A stretch of DNA of 64,000 bases from Tritonibacter horizontis (GCF_001518015.1 NZ_LPUY01000138.1:124001-188000); one strand, 5' to 3'; shown: positions 36,192 through 46,227, counted from the first letter of the stretch. A program made the numbers and translations. The notes: generated by a model not told the origin, from the letters alone.

Positions 36192-36231
36192 GACCAGGGA
36201 CCGCGCCACTTGCGATCCCTGGTCTTTTTTT
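36192..36231 (+). terminator. Intrinsic terminator/attenuator between smoE and smoF
   Basis: A 9-bp stem GACCAGGGA / TCCCTGGTC with a 15-base loop and seven T residues, 14 bases after the smoE stop and before smoF. Partial termination here would yield more binding protein than permease, as in many sugar ABC operons. Confidence 0.85.
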
Positions 36232-36280
36232 CTCCCATCGCGTTCCGAGACGGGCCCGCCCGTCCAATGATGAGGCTCCC

Positions 36281-37147
36281 ATGGCTACCCAGCATTCCCG
36301 CTCAGCCGCGCGCATCATGATGGCCCCCGCCGTCATTCTGCTCCTCGGCTGGATGCTTGTTCCGCTGACAATGACCGTGTTGTTTTCGTTCAAGAAATAC
36401 CTCCCCCTCAGAGGGGGCGACCTTGGTTGGGTCGGCTTTGACAACTACATTCGTTTCTTCAGTTCTTCGGCCTTCTGGCCCAGTGTTCAGGTCACGTTGG
36501 TGATCGTCGGCGGCGTCCTTGCGATCACGGTTGTATTCGGTGTCCTGCTGGCGCTGCTGCTGGATCAGCCGATGTGGGGCCAGGGCATCGTGCGCATTCT
36601 TGTCATTGCGCCGTTTTTCGTGATGCCGACCGTTTCCGCGCTGGTGTGGAAGAACATGTTCATGGATCCCGTGAACGGGCTCTTTGCGCATCTTTGGAAA
36701 TTCTTCGGGGCGGAGCCGCTGTCATGGCTGTCCGAGGCCTCCATGCAGTCGATCATCCTCATTGTCAGCTGGCAATGGCTGCCTTTTGCAACGCTGATCC
36801 TGCTAACGGCCATCCAATCCCTCGACAGCGAGCAACTGGAAGCCTCCGAAATGGACGGCGCCAGCCCCCTCGCCCGTTTTATCTATATCATCCTGCCGCA
36901 CCTGGGCCGGGCGATTACCGTCGTGGTGCTGATCCAGACGATCTTCCTGCTGTCGATCTTTGCCGAGATCTACGTCACCACCCAAGGCGCCTTCGGGACC
37001 CGCACTCTGACCTACCTGATTTTCCAGCGCGTTCTGGAGAGCCAGAATGTCGGCCTCGGCTCTGCCGGCGGTGTCTACGCCATCATCCTTGCCAATATCG
37101 TTGCCGCGTTCCTGATGCGCATCGTCGGCAAGAACCTCGACTCATAA
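36281..37147 (+). CDS. smoF: Sorbitol/mannitol ABC transporter permease, first subunit
   Basis: A 288-aa inner-membrane permease of the MalF type with about six helices. The EAA loop that contacts the ATPase reads EASEMDGASPLARFIYIILP. The N-terminus (ARIMMAPAVILLLGWMLVPLTMTVLFSFKKY, shown in part) is the normal first helix. It lies 14 bases upstream of smoG in one operon. Confidence 0.93.
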   Translation: MATQHSRSAARIMMAPAVILLLGWMLVPLTMTVLFSFKKYLPLRGGDLGWVGFDNYIRFFSSSAFWPSVQVTLVIVGGVLAITVVFGVLLALLLDQPMWGQGIVRILVIAPFFVMPTVSALVWKNMFMDPVNGLFAHLWKFFGAEPLSWLSEASMQSIILIVSWQWLPFATLILLTAIQSLDSEQLEASEMDGASPLARFIYIILPHLGRAITVVVLIQTIFLLSIFAEIYVTTQGAFGTRTLTYLIFQRVLESQNVGLGSAGGVYAIILANIVAAFLMRIVGKNLDS

Positions 37148-37161
37148 AGGGGACCTGACAC

Positions 37162-37992
37162 ATGGCACGCTCCATTACGCAACGACGCAAGGCGATCAAC
37201 ACCGCCGCGGCCTGGGCGGTTGGTCTTTTGATCTTCTTCCCGATCCTCTGGACCATTCTCACCTCGTTCAAGACAGAAGCGCAGGCGATCAACGACCCGC
37301 CGCTGTTCCTGTTCTTCGACTGGACGCTGGAAAACTACGCTGTGGTGCAGGAACGCTCGGATTATATGCGGTTCCTGTGGAACTCGATCATTGTCGCCGG
37401 CGGCTCCACCATCCTCGGCATCATCATCGCAGTGCCGGCGGCCTGGTCGATGGCTTTTGTCCCGTCGAACCGGACCAAGGACATCCTGTTGTGGATGCTC
37501 TCGACCAAAATGCTGCCCGCCGTTGGTGTGCTTTACCCGATCTACCTGATCTTTATCCGGCTTGGCCTGTTGGACAGTCGCATCGGTCTGGTGGTGGTTC
37601 TGATGTTGATCAACCTGCCGATCATCATCTGGATGCTCTACACCTATTTCAAGGAAATCCCCGGCGAGATCCTGGAAGCCGCCCGCATGGACGGTGCCAC
37701 GCTCAAGGAGGAGATCCTCTACGTGCTGACACCTATGGCCGTGCCGGGAATCGCGTCGACTCTGTTGTTGAACATCATTCTCGCCTGGAACGAGGCCTTC
37801 TGGACCTTGAACCTGACCGCAGCCAAGGCGGCCCCGCTCACCGCATTTATCGCCAGCTATTCCAGCCCCGAAGGCCTGTTTTACGCAAAACTCAGCGCCG
37901 CCTCCACCATGGCCATCGCGCCGATCCTGATCCTTGGCTGGTTCAGCCAGAAACAACTTGTGCGCGGCCTGACCTTTGGCGCTGTGAAATAA
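37162..37992 (+). CDS. smoG: Sorbitol/mannitol ABC transporter permease, second subunit
   Basis: A 276-aa MalG-type permease with six predicted helices. The EAA loop reads EAARMDGATLKEEILYVLTP. The C-terminal end (FSQKQLVRGLTFGAVK) is characteristic of carbohydrate permeases. It pairs with the preceding MalF-type subunit and is 12 bases upstream of the ATPase gene. Confidence 0.94.
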   Translation: MARSITQRRKAINTAAAWAVGLLIFFPILWTILTSFKTEAQAINDPPLFLFFDWTLENYAVVQERSDYMRFLWNSIIVAGGSTILGIIIAVPAAWSMAFVPSNRTKDILLWMLSTKMLPAVGVLYPIYLIFIRLGLLDSRIGLVVVLMLINLPIIIWMLYTYFKEIPGEILEAARMDGATLKEEILYVLTPMAVPGIASTLLLNIILAWNEAFWTLNLTAAKAAPLTAFIASYSSPEGLFYAKLSAASTMAIAPILILGWFSQKQLVRGLTFGAVK

Positions 37993-38004
37993 GGACAAAG
38001 ACTT

Positions 38005-39012
38005 ATGGGACGTATTACTCTCGACAAAGTGACCAAGAGCTTTGGCACGGCGCAGGTCATCCCGCCCCTGGACCTGACCATCGAAGACGGCGAATTCACC
38101 GTTTTTGTCGGCCCCTCTGGCTGCGGCAAATCCACTCTTTTGCGGCTGATTGCCGGGCTTGAGGATGTCTCCTCGGGGCAGATCCGCATCGACGGCGAAG
38201 ACGCAACCATGACGCCGCCCGCAAAACGCGGCCTGTCCATGGTGTTCCAATCCTATGCGCTCTACCCGCATATGTCGGTGCGCAAGAACATCGCCTTTCC
38301 GATGCGCATGGCCAAAATGCCGCAAGAGGAACAGGACCGGCGGATCGAAGCCGCCGCGAAGGCGCTCAATCTGACCGACTACCTCGAACGCCGTCCTGGC
38401 CAGCTGTCTGGTGGCCAACGCCAGCGGGTTGCCATTGGCCGGGCCATCGTGCGTGAACCTTCCGCGTTTCTCTTTGACGAACCGCTCTCGAACCTCGACG
38501 CGGCGCTGCGTGTGGGTATGCGGATGGAGATCTCCGAGCTGCATAAAAAGCTCGCGACAACAATGATCTACGTCACCCACGACCAGGTCGAAGCGATGAC
38601 CATGGCCGACAAGATCGTGGTGTTGCGGGCCGGCTATGTGGAACAGGTCGGCTCGCCGTTGGATCTTTACCGCGCTCCGCGCAACCTCTTTGTGGCGGGC
38701 TTCATCGGTTCGCCCAAGATGAACTTTATCGAAGGTCCCGAGGCCGCGAAATACGACGCCCACACCATCGGCGTGCGCCCGGAGCATATCTCCATCAGTG
38801 CCGATGAAGGTCCCTGGTCCGGCGTCGTTGGTGTCTCCGAACACCTCGGGTCCGATACGTTTTTCCACATCCATGACACGGGCCTGGCGGAGACCATTAC
38901 CGTGCGGGCCGACGGCGAGGTGAGTTTTCATCACGGCGACCGGGTTCATCTGACCCCGCGCACCGATGTCATCCACCGGTTCGACACCGCAGGTCTGAGG
39001 ATCAATCAATGA
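38005..39012 (+). CDS. smoK: Sorbitol/mannitol ABC transporter ATP-binding protein
   Basis: A 335-aa ATPase of the MalK/UgpC type. Walker A is GPSGCGKST, the signature is LSGGQRQRV, Walker B ends FLFDEP and the switch histidine lies in [10 protein letters not shown]. After about residue 235 comes a TOBE-type regulatory domain ([10 protein letters not shown]). It overlaps the dehydrogenase start by four bases (ATGA), so the two are translationally coupled. Confidence 0.95.
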   Translation: MGRITLDKVTKSFGTAQVIPPLDLTIEDGEFTVFVGPSGCGKSTLLRLIAGLEDVSSGQIRIDGEDATMTPPAKRGLSMVFQSYALYPHMSVRKNIAFPMRMAKMPQEEQDRRIEAAAKALNLTDYLERRPGQLSGGQRQRVAIGRAIVREPSAFLFDEPLSNLDAALRVGMRMEISELHKKLATTMIYVTHDQVEAMTMADKIVVLRAGYVEQVGSPLDLYRAPRNLFVAGFIGSPKMNFIEGPEAAKYDAHTIGVRPEHISISADEGPWSGVVGVSEHLGSDTFFHIHDTGLAETITVRADGEVSFHHGDRVHLTPRTDVIHRFDTAGLRINQ

Positions 39013-39779
39013 GGCTAGACGGCAAGACCGCCTTGATTACAGGCGCGGCGCGCGGCATCGGCAGGGCCTTTGCGGAGGCCTACGTCCGCGAGGGCGCTCA
39101 GGTTGCAATCGCCGATATCGACATCCAGCGCGCCCAGGCCACCGCCAAGGAAATCGGCCCGGCCGCAATCGCAGTGGAATTGGATGTGGCGCGTCAGGAC
39201 AGCATCGACGCGGCGGTGTCCACGACGGTTGAAAGCCTGGGCCGGATAGATGTTCTGATCAACAACGCCGCCGTTTTCACCGCCGCCCCTATCGTCGAGA
39301 TCACCCGCGAGGATTTCGACCGGACCTTCGAGATCAACGTCTCTGGCACCCTGTTCACGATGAAAGCCGTCGCCAAACATATGATCGCGCGTGGCGGCGG
39401 TGGCAAAATCATCAATATGGCCAGCCAGGCCGGTCGGCGTGGCGAGGCCCTGGTCGGCGTATACTGCGCGTCCAAGGCGGCGATCATCAGCCTGACCCAA
39501 TCGGCGGGCCTGAACCTGATCACGCATGGGATCAATGTCAACGCGATCGCTCCCGGCGTCGTGGACGGGGAACATTGGGACGGTGTCGACGCCTTCTTTG
39601 CAAAATATGAAAACAAGGCCCCCGGCCAGAAAAAGCGCGAAGTGGGCGACGCCGTCCCCTTTGGCCGCATGGGGACAGCGGCAGACCTGACGGGAATGGC
39701 GGTGTTTCTGGCCAGCTCCGACGCTGATTATGTCGTGGCGCAGACCTACAATGTTGACGGCGGGAACTGGTTGAACTGA
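39009..39779 (+). CDS. smoS: Sorbitol dehydrogenase (short-chain dehydrogenase)
   Basis: A 256-aa short-chain dehydrogenase that oxidises D-sorbitol to fructose (and possibly galactitol to tagatose) with NAD. The cofactor motif is TGAARGIG near the N-terminus, NNAAVF marks the core and the catalytic set is the Ser near SQAGRRG plus YCASK. The assignment rests on its place in a smo-type operon and its match to SmoS of Rhodobacter. It overlaps the ATPase and mannitol dehydrogenase genes, showing tight operon packing. Confidence 0.92.
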   Translation: MRLDGKTALITGAARGIGRAFAEAYVREGAQVAIADIDIQRAQATAKEIGPAAIAVELDVARQDSIDAAVSTTVESLGRIDVLINNAAVFTAAPIVEITREDFDRTFEINVSGTLFTMKAVAKHMIARGGGGKIINMASQAGRRGEALVGVYCASKAAIISLTQSAGLNLITHGINVNAIAPGVVDGEHWDGVDAFFAKYENKAPGQKKREVGDAVPFGRMGTAADLTGMAVFLASSDADYVVAQTYNVDGGNWLN

Positions 39780-41275
39780 TGACTACTCACCCCCATCCCC
39801 CCATCCCGCTGACCAACGCCACGCTCGTCGACCTGCCGGACGCGATTGCCCGCCCCCAATACGACCGCAGCACCTTGACGCCCGGCATCGTCCACATCGG
39901 TCTTGGAAACTTCCACCGTGCTCACCAATCCTGGTATCTGCATCGGCTGATGCAACAGGGCGACGCGCTGGATTGGGCCATTCTGGGCGCCGGCGTTCGT
40001 GCCTATGACGCGACCATGCGTGAGAAACTTCTGGCGCAGGACGGATTGACGACATTGATCGAATTGTCGCCAGAAGCCACCAAGGCCGAGGTCGTCGGCT
40101 CCATGATCGACTACCTTCCCATCGAAGATGACAACGGTGCCCTCATCGCCGCCATGTCCCGCAAGGAAATCCGCATCGTCGCGCTGACGGTAACGGAAGG
40201 TGGCTACTACCAGGACCCGGTGACGGCCGCCTTCAATGCGACCGATCCGGATATTTGCCATGACATTGCCCACCCGGACCGCCCCCGCACGGCGTTTGGC
40301 GCAATTGTGGCAGCGCTGGCGCGTCGCCGGACCGCCGGAGACGGCCCTTTTACCGTGCAAAGCTGCGACAACCTGCAAGGCAACGGCACGATCACCCGTC
40401 AGACCATTCTCGGCTTGGCCCGCGCCATGGATGCAGATCTCGCGGAGTGGATCGAACAGCAGGTCAGCTTTCCCAATTCGATGGTCGATTGCATCGTGCC
40501 CGCCACCGGCCCGGCTGAAATCACCCGCGCCGAACAATGCGGCATTGCCGACCTGGCTCCGGTGACACATGAACCCTTCCGGCAATGGGTCATCGAAGAC
40601 GACTTCTGCGCGGGACGCCCGGACTGGGACAAGGTTGGGGCGACCTTCACCGATGCGGTGCATGACTATGAAACCATGAAGATCCGCATACTGAATGCCG
40701 GCCATCAGGTCATCGCAAATGCCGGCGAGCTATTGTCCCGCACAACCATAGCAGATTGCATGAGCGACGCCGACATCGCGGGCCTGTTCCACAAGGTCCA
40801 GGCCGAGGAAATCGCACCCTATGTCAAAGCCGTGCCGGAAATCACGCCATCGGCATACATCAGCCTGATTGCCAGCCGGTTTTCCAACCCGGCAATCCGC
40901 GACACAACCCGCCGGGTGGCCTTTGACGGCTCGTCGCGTCACACCGGTTTCATCCTGCCGATCCTGCGGGATGCGCTGGCAGCCGGGGGGCCGGTGTCTG
41001 GCCTTGCCCTGGTCGAAGCGCTCTGGGCCCGCATGTGCGCCGGGACCCGTGACGATGGCAGTGTGATCGAACCCAACGACCCCAAGTGGGACGAGCTGAA
41101 CGCCGTCGCAATCGCCGCCAAAACGCAACCGGAGCTTTGGCTGGCGCAATCGGATCTCTATGGCGCGTTCACGGCCAATTCCAGTTTCACACTGGCATTT
41201 GAAAACTGGCTGGCACTGCTCTGGCAGGACGGCACCCGCGCCACCCTGCGCAACTATCTCGACGATCTGCTGTAG
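39779..41275 (+). CDS. mtlK: Mannitol 2-dehydrogenase
   Basis: A 498-aa long-chain polyol dehydrogenase that converts D-mannitol to D-fructose with NAD. The N-terminal nucleotide-binding segment reads HIGLGNFHRAHQSWYLHRL and the catalytic region reads KIRILNAGHQVIANAGEL (Lys, Asn, His). Length fits the MtlK/UxuB family. It is the last gene of the operon and is followed by a strong terminator. No fructokinase or xylulokinase gene follows. Confidence 0.94.
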   Translation: MTTHPHPPIPLTNATLVDLPDAIARPQYDRSTLTPGIVHIGLGNFHRAHQSWYLHRLMQQGDALDWAILGAGVRAYDATMREKLLAQDGLTTLIELSPEATKAEVVGSMIDYLPIEDDNGALIAAMSRKEIRIVALTVTEGGYYQDPVTAAFNATDPDICHDIAHPDRPRTAFGAIVAALARRRTAGDGPFTVQSCDNLQGNGTITRQTILGLARAMDADLAEWIEQQVSFPNSMVDCIVPATGPAEITRAEQCGIADLAPVTHEPFRQWVIEDDFCAGRPDWDKVGATFTDAVHDYETMKIRILNAGHQVIANAGELLSRTTIADCMSDADIAGLFHKVQAEEIAPYVKAVPEITPSAYISLIASRFSNPAIRDTTRRVAFDGSSRHTGFILPILRDALAAGGPVSGLALVEALWARMCAGTRDDGSVIEPNDPKWDELNAVAIAAKTQPELWLAQSDLYGAFTANSSFTLAFENWLALLWQDGTRATLRNYLDDLL

Positions 41276-41294
41276 TCAGCGCGAAAACAAAACA

Positions 41295-41331
41295 GCCAGC
41301 TGCCCGCATTCCGGGCAGCTGGCGATTTTTT
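41295..41331 (+). terminator. Intrinsic terminator of the smo-mtlK operon
   Basis: A 12-bp stem GCCAGCTGCCCG / CGGGCAGCTGGC with a short loop and a T-run of six, 20 bases after the mtlK stop. Strong rho-independent terminator that closes the polyol operon. Confidence 0.93.
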
Positions 41332-41453
41332 GCCGCAGTGTTTGGGTGTCGGGTGAAATTCGTCTATCATTTCCAGTCAATTGCCACAGGCCCGTAACAA
41401 GGCCTTATTATGCAGGTGCAGAATCTGTACCCAAATTTTTCTGGAGTGTCGCT

Positions 41454-42347
41454 ATGCGCAAGAAGGTCACCAAAGCAATTTTCCCGGTTGCCGGACTTGG
41501 AACCCGGTTTCTGCCCGCAACCAAATCCGTTCCCAAGGAGATCATGACGCTGGTGGACCGCCCGTTGGTTCAATACGCCATCGACGAGGCCCGCGCGGCC
41601 GGGATCAAAGAGTTCATTTTCGTCACCTCGCGCGGCAAAGGCGCGCTGGAAGATTACTTTGACCATTCGCCCGTCCTGGAGCAAGAGCTGCGCAAGAAGG
41701 GCAAGGATGAGCTACTGGACATCCTCAAGGACACCAATATGGACTCCGGCGCGATCGCCTATATCCGCCAGCATCAGGCGCTTGGCCTCGGGCATGCGGT
41801 CTGGTGCGCGCGCCGCCTGATCGCCAACGAACCCTTTGCCGTTATCCTGCCCGATGACGTGATCGCGGCTGAAAAACCCTGCCTGCAGCAGATGATCGAA
41901 GCCTATGAAGAGACCGGTGGCAATATGGTTGCAGCGATGGAAGTGGCGCCGGAACAGGCGTCATCCTACGGGGTGCTTGATGTCAAAGAGGACATGGGCA
42001 AGATCGTTTCCGTCGCCGGAATGGTGGAAAAACCAAAAGCCGGAGAAGCCCCGTCCAATCTGGCGGTCATCGGGCGTTACATTCTGACCCCGTCGGTAAT
42101 GAAGAACCTAAAACAATTGAAAAAGGGATCTGGCGGCGAGATCCAGCTGACCGACGCAATCGCGCAGAACATCGGCCAGGAAGACCCGGTTTACGGCTAT
42201 CGATTTGAAGGCAAACGCTTTGACTGCGGCTCCAAGGCCGGGTTCCTGCGGGCGACGGTCGCCTTTGCCTTGGCGCGCGACGATCTGCGCGACGACCTGA
42301 TGGCCTATGTCAACAACATCGCCCTGAACGCCAGCGCTGCCGAATAG
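41454..42347 (+). CDS. galU: UTP-glucose-1-phosphate uridylyltransferase
   Basis: Makes UDP-glucose from UTP and glucose-1-phosphate, feeding surface polysaccharides and glycosylation. At 297 aa it is a normal GalU. The nucleotidyltransferase signature is AIFPVAGLGTRFLPATKSVPKE at the N-terminus (partly quoted) and LPDDVIAAEKP appears mid-protein; KRFDCGSKAGFL lies near the end. The ATG at 41454 has GGAG upstream; longer starts run through the preceding terminator. A UDP-glucose pool could also serve the GpgS-like enzyme at 48074. Confidence 0.96.
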   Translation: MRKKVTKAIFPVAGLGTRFLPATKSVPKEIMTLVDRPLVQYAIDEARAAGIKEFIFVTSRGKGALEDYFDHSPVLEQELRKKGKDELLDILKDTNMDSGAIAYIRQHQALGLGHAVWCARRLIANEPFAVILPDDVIAAEKPCLQQMIEAYEETGGNMVAAMEVAPEQASSYGVLDVKEDMGKIVSVAGMVEKPKAGEAPSNLAVIGRYILTPSVMKNLKQLKKGSGGEIQLTDAIAQNIGQEDPVYGYRFEGKRFDCGSKAGFLRATVAFALARDDLRDDLMAYVNNIALNASAAE

Positions 42348-42392
42348 CGCCTGACCACAAGCGTTCGCGCCAGAACGTTGGCCCGCTCTGCC

Positions 42393-42791
42393 TTAGCAGG
42401 TCGGGCTGACGTAGGCCTCGGCCAAACCAAGGTCACTCAGCGATTTCAGGGCCGGTTGCGCCTGCGACAGGTGGTCAAGCGATTGCGCCAACCCGCTGAG
42501 CCGCGGATCTTCCAGCATGAGACAGCGCTGGCGGACATGTCCTGACGCATCGCAGGTCGACTGGCATCGCCAACCGGCGCTCCGGTCCATCACGCTTTGT
42601 CCCCGCGTGCGCGCACGGGGCTGCAGATGCAATATGGCCTCGGGCGACCACTGCCCTTCCGCGCCTGTTGCGTTGGATTGGGGCAACCGGGCGTCTGTGG
42701 CGGAACCAAGCGCCGCGGCGGTGCAGACCGTCCAGGCCAGGACCTGCATCCGTTTGCCAATGCGCCTTGCGGCGGGCCGCAAAATAGACAT
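42393..42791 (-). CDS. Hypothetical secreted protein
   Basis: A 132-aa protein with a basic N-terminus and a hydrophobic segment (VLAWTVCTAAALGSA), likely a signal peptide. The rest is not recognised: an Arg-rich middle with several cysteines (WRCQSTCDASG, RQRCLML) and a C-terminal helical part ending YVSPTC. The cysteines could form disulfides in the periplasm. The ATG at 42791 has GGGGA upstream. It converges with galU, with a 45-base gap. It could be a lineage-specific periplasmic protein. Confidence 0.6.
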   Translation of the reverse strand: MSILRPAARRIGKRMQVLAWTVCTAAALGSATDARLPQSNATGAEGQWSPEAILHLQPRARTRGQSVMDRSAGWRCQSTCDASGHVRQRCLMLEDPRLSGLAQSLDHLSQAQPALKSLSDLGLAEAYVSPTC

Positions 42792-42978
42792 GTGAACGAT
42801 CCCCACCCTTGTTGCGCCAAACACCCGTGCCGGCCAAATCTGGCGGCGCTCGCCCCGAAGCCGCCCCTTCGACGTGGTGTCACATTAAAGCAGTCAGGCC
42901 TTAAGGTTCACTTGTGAGACCACGGCGACTGGCACCATTTCTTCAAACAACTTTAACAACAGCGGCGCGCCGGGTCCG

Positions 42979-44400
42979 TTAGTCCAGCGCCAGGGACGGT
43001 GTCGCGCCGCTGTCTTCGAGATGCCAGATCGCGCTCCAGCGTCCTTGGCTCCGCTTCAGCTCCAGAAAATTCCGCTCGGCTGTGTAGCGGTGGCGCTGCC
43101 CGGGCAAGGGATGGATCCGGATCGGATATCCTTTGACCGGCGCGTCGCCAAGCCCGGCCAGGGTCCCCAGACTGCGCGCATAGCCCTTTGGCGGCGCGCG
43201 GTGAGCAATGCCCGAGGCCACCAGTTGATGGATGCGGCTGTCTGCGCTGCCCATTTCGGCGCGGGTTGCCAGATGTATCTCGCCAGAGAGCACCGTGACC
43301 GGCGCGCGCTGACGCCATTTCAGCGCCTGTTTCAGCATTCTGGCCCATTCCTCGCGATGTGCCCGGCTTTGCCATTGGTCCCGCAGGTCGTCTTCGTATT
43401 TCTGCATCCACGGGATCACCAGCATGAACCGTTCGACCAGGGACAAGCGCGGCCCCAACAGCGGCACGCTGGAGATCACAAACGTATGTGTCTCGCCGGG
43501 GGACATGGCTTGGGTCGCGGACCAGCCATTGGCCCCCATGACCCGACGACGCCCCCGTTCGGCCCGCAAATCCGGGGCCAGAAACTGCACCCCCGGCAGG
43601 CCCCGTTCCCAGGACAGCGAGGTCCCGCTGGCGTCAAGAAAGAGATCGGGGATATCCGCCTCTGTCGCGGCATGCTGGAACAACAGATACATTTCGCGGG
43701 CGACGCGGAACAGGCATTGGCCTACCTCGGAATAGGTCCGGCTTCGGTACAGGGACCCCCAGCCATCGCAGATGTCATGGTCGTCCCAGATCGCGAGCGT
43801 CGGCACCCGCGACATGATCCAGGCCGGGGACTCGCCAAACAACGCCTGGACATAGCGTTCCGCAAAGCGCTGGCGCAGATGATCGGCCAGATCTTCCAGA
43901 TCGGCGGCGGAGTGCGGCCGCTCCACCTTGTCCGGCCATTGATCGCTCAGGGGATGGCCCTGGGTGGCTTCATCGGCATAGATCTGATCGCCGCCCTGCA
44001 ACAACAGGGCAAAGGGCGCCTTTTTATGGCTTTCGCACATCCGGGCCCACATGGCGTTGCGCTCGTCCTCGTCCCGATCCAGATCGCCCTCTTCCTCGCC
44101 GTTGCAGGACAGGAACGCGATCCGAAGATCGTCTGTCAGCTCGGTCTGAACCGGATAGACCTCGCCGCCATAACTATAGCCGCCCGCGCCCTCCGGCAGC
44201 GTGAAGTCAAACCGCCAGATCGCATTGCGCCCGATCTCGCGCAGGCAACTGGGGTCGTGATCCGTTCCATCCGCCCGGAGCGTCTTGGGGGCTTCGCCAA
44301 TCGGCAACAGAACCAGCGCCGCCAGTTTCAGCACCCCGTCGTCATACCCTCGATAATAGAGAATGGGCCCCAGTCGCGCTGCCCCGAATTCTGCCGTCAT
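42979..44400 (-). CDS. PhoD-like alkaline phosphatase family protein
   Basis: A 473-aa metallophosphatase of the PhoD type. Metal-binding segments run in order: IAFLSCN, LLQGGDQIYADE, AIWDDHDICDGWGS and, near the C-terminal part, VTVLSGEIHLATRAE. An N-terminal domain (about 95 residues) precedes the phosphatase fold. No Tat or Sec signal is seen, so it is probably cytoplasmic, unlike classical secreted PhoD phosphodiesterases. The substrate is unknown. Confidence 0.85.
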   Translation of the reverse strand: MTAEFGAARLGPILYYRGYDDGVLKLAALVLLPIGEAPKTLRADGTDHDPSCLREIGRNAIWRFDFTLPEGAGGYSYGGEVYPVQTELTDDLRIAFLSCNGEEEGDLDRDEDERNAMWARMCESHKKAPFALLLQGGDQIYADEATQGHPLSDQWPDKVERPHSAADLEDLADHLRQRFAERYVQALFGESPAWIMSRVPTLAIWDDHDICDGWGSLYRSRTYSEVGQCLFRVAREMYLLFQHAATEADIPDLFLDASGTSLSWERGLPGVQFLAPDLRAERGRRRVMGANGWSATQAMSPGETHTFVISSVPLLGPRLSLVERFMLVIPWMQKYEDDLRDQWQSRAHREEWARMLKQALKWRQRAPVTVLSGEIHLATRAEMGSADSRIHQLVASGIAHRAPPKGYARSLGTLAGLGDAPVKGYPIRIHPLPGQRHRYTAERNFLELKRSQGRWSAIWHLEDSGATPSLALD

Positions 44401-44596
44401 TTGTTATCTCTCTGCTTATGGGTTGCGTCGATCGACCGGATCCCTCCATCAATCAGACATATGCGTTTTGCAAGACGGTCAGACGTTTTGAAACCGGGCG
44501 CGCCCGGCCCGAGCTGGACGAGGGCTTTACCCGGCTTTCATTTTTGCCCAGAAACAAAGACGGATCCGCCCTTTTCCAAGCCCAAGGTCTTTGGTC

Positions 44597-46111
44597 ATGC
44601 CTAATTTGCTCTATGATACGCTCTTTGGTCGCCACACCAACTCCGACGCGCCCTTTCTGTTCCGGCCCGGCACGCAAGAGCTGACCTATCGACGCTTCCT
44701 CGCCCAAAGCGCGCAGTTTGCGCATGCGTTGGAGGAAGTCGGCGTCCAGAAGGGCGACAGGGTTGCCGTGCAGATACCCAAATCCGCCGAAGCGCTGGCC
44801 CTTTATGCCGCCTGCGCTGCCAAGGGGGCAATTTTTCTGCCTCTCAATACCGCCTATACCACGTCAGAAGTAACCTATTTTGTCGAGGACAGCGGCGCCA
44901 CCCTGTTGGTTGTCGACCCTGAGCGGGCCGAGGCCCTGCAACCGCTGGCGCGCTCCTCAGGCGCGCAGCTGCTGACCTTGGGCGCATCGGGCGAAGGCAG
45001 CTTGCCCGCGCGCGCGGCTGACAAGCCAGAGCAATATCAACCCGTTGACCGCAGCGCCGACGATCTGGCGGCGTTTCTCTATACCTCCGGGACCACCGGG
45101 CGCTCCAAGGGCGCAATGCTGACACAGGGCAATCTATTGTCCAATGCCCAAACGCTTGTGGATCTGTGGCGGTTCAGCCGCGACGATGTCTTGCTTCATG
45201 CGCTGCCGATCTTTCACACGCACGGCCTGTTTGTGGCGACCAATGTGATGCTGCTGGCGGGCGGGGCGATGATCCTTTTGCCCGGATTTGACAGTGACGC
45301 GATGATCCGGAACCTGCCGAATGCGACCGCAATGATGGGCGTGCCAACCTTCTATACCCGGCTCCTGGACGATCCGCGATTTGATCGCGACCTGGTGGCG
45401 GGCATGCGGCTCTTTGTGTCTGGTTCTGCGCCCCTGTTGTCCGCGACCCATGAAACCTTCGAAGCGCGCACCGGTCACCGTATTCTGGAACGTTATGGCA
45501 TGACCGAGACCAACATGAACACATCCAACCCCTACGACGGCGACCGCCGCGCCGGCACCGTGGGTCTTCCCCTGCCGGAGGTGGAGCTTCAAATCTGTGA
45601 TCCCGACACCGGTGCCGTCCTGCCCAGCGGCGCGGTCGGCGTCATCGAAGTGCGCGGCCCCAACGTGTTCAAAGGCTATTGGAACATGCCAGAGAAGACC
45701 GCCGAAGAATTGCGCGACACGGGTTTTTTCATCACCGGTGATCTCGGCCAGTTAAGTGATGATGGTTATTTGACAATCGTGGGCCGCAGCAAGGATCTGA
45801 TCATTTCTGGCGGCTACAACATCTACCCCAAAGAAGTTGAACAGGTGCTGGACAGGCTGCCCGGCGTTCTGGAAAGCGCGGTGATCGGCGCGCCGCATCC
45901 CGATTTTGGCGAGGGTGTCGTGGCCGTTCTTGTTCCCAAACCGGGCGTGGAAATTGACCTGGACGCCATCTGGGCGGGGCTGCGCGACGCGCTGGCGAAG
46001 TACAAGCAACCCAAGGTGATCGAGGTCACATCCGCGCTGCCGCGCAACACTATGGGCAAGGTGCAGAAAAACCTGCTCCGGGCGCGTTTCGACGGCGCGT
46101 TTACCGGCTGA
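44597..46111 (+). CDS. matB: Malonyl-CoA synthetase (malonate-CoA ligase)
   Basis: A 504-aa adenylate-forming enzyme that makes malonyl-CoA from malonate, CoA and ATP. The AMP-binding signature is FLYTSGTTGRSKGAML. The sequence RYGMTETNMNTSNPYDGDRR fits MatB of rhizobia and roseobacters. The catalytic lysine lies in NTMGKVQK at the C-terminus. The ATG at 44597 has AAGG upstream. The usual partner, malonyl-CoA decarboxylase (matA), is not adjacent, so the product may feed fatty-acid synthesis or a separate decarboxylase. Confidence 0.92.
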   Translation: MPNLLYDTLFGRHTNSDAPFLFRPGTQELTYRRFLAQSAQFAHALEEVGVQKGDRVAVQIPKSAEALALYAACAAKGAIFLPLNTAYTTSEVTYFVEDSGATLLVVDPERAEALQPLARSSGAQLLTLGASGEGSLPARAADKPEQYQPVDRSADDLAAFLYTSGTTGRSKGAMLTQGNLLSNAQTLVDLWRFSRDDVLLHALPIFHTHGLFVATNVMLLAGGAMILLPGFDSDAMIRNLPNATAMMGVPTFYTRLLDDPRFDRDLVAGMRLFVSGSAPLLSATHETFEARTGHRILERYGMTETNMNTSNPYDGDRRAGTVGLPLPEVELQICDPDTGAVLPSGAVGVIEVRGPNVFKGYWNMPEKTAEELRDTGFFITGDLGQLSDDGYLTIVGRSKDLIISGGYNIYPKEVEQVLDRLPGVLESAVIGAPHPDFGEGVVAVLVPKPGVEIDLDAIWAGLRDALAKYKQPKVIEVTSALPRNTMGKVQKNLLRARFDGAFTG

Positions 46112-46227
46112 GGTTGCCCTGAGCCTCCGGGCCTCGCCTCAGTCGTCGCCCCTGTCGTCGCCCCGCGCCATTTCCGCCTTGCCGTCCTTGCCATCAGGCG
46201 CCAGACGGCAAGGTCCAATCAGGGGCG

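Noticed and set aside
37075-39009. Very long open frame on the minus strand opposite smoG-smoK
   Set aside because: It lies entirely opposite two clear ABC transporter genes, has His/Gln/Arg-rich composition and no domain; a GC-rich shadow frame.
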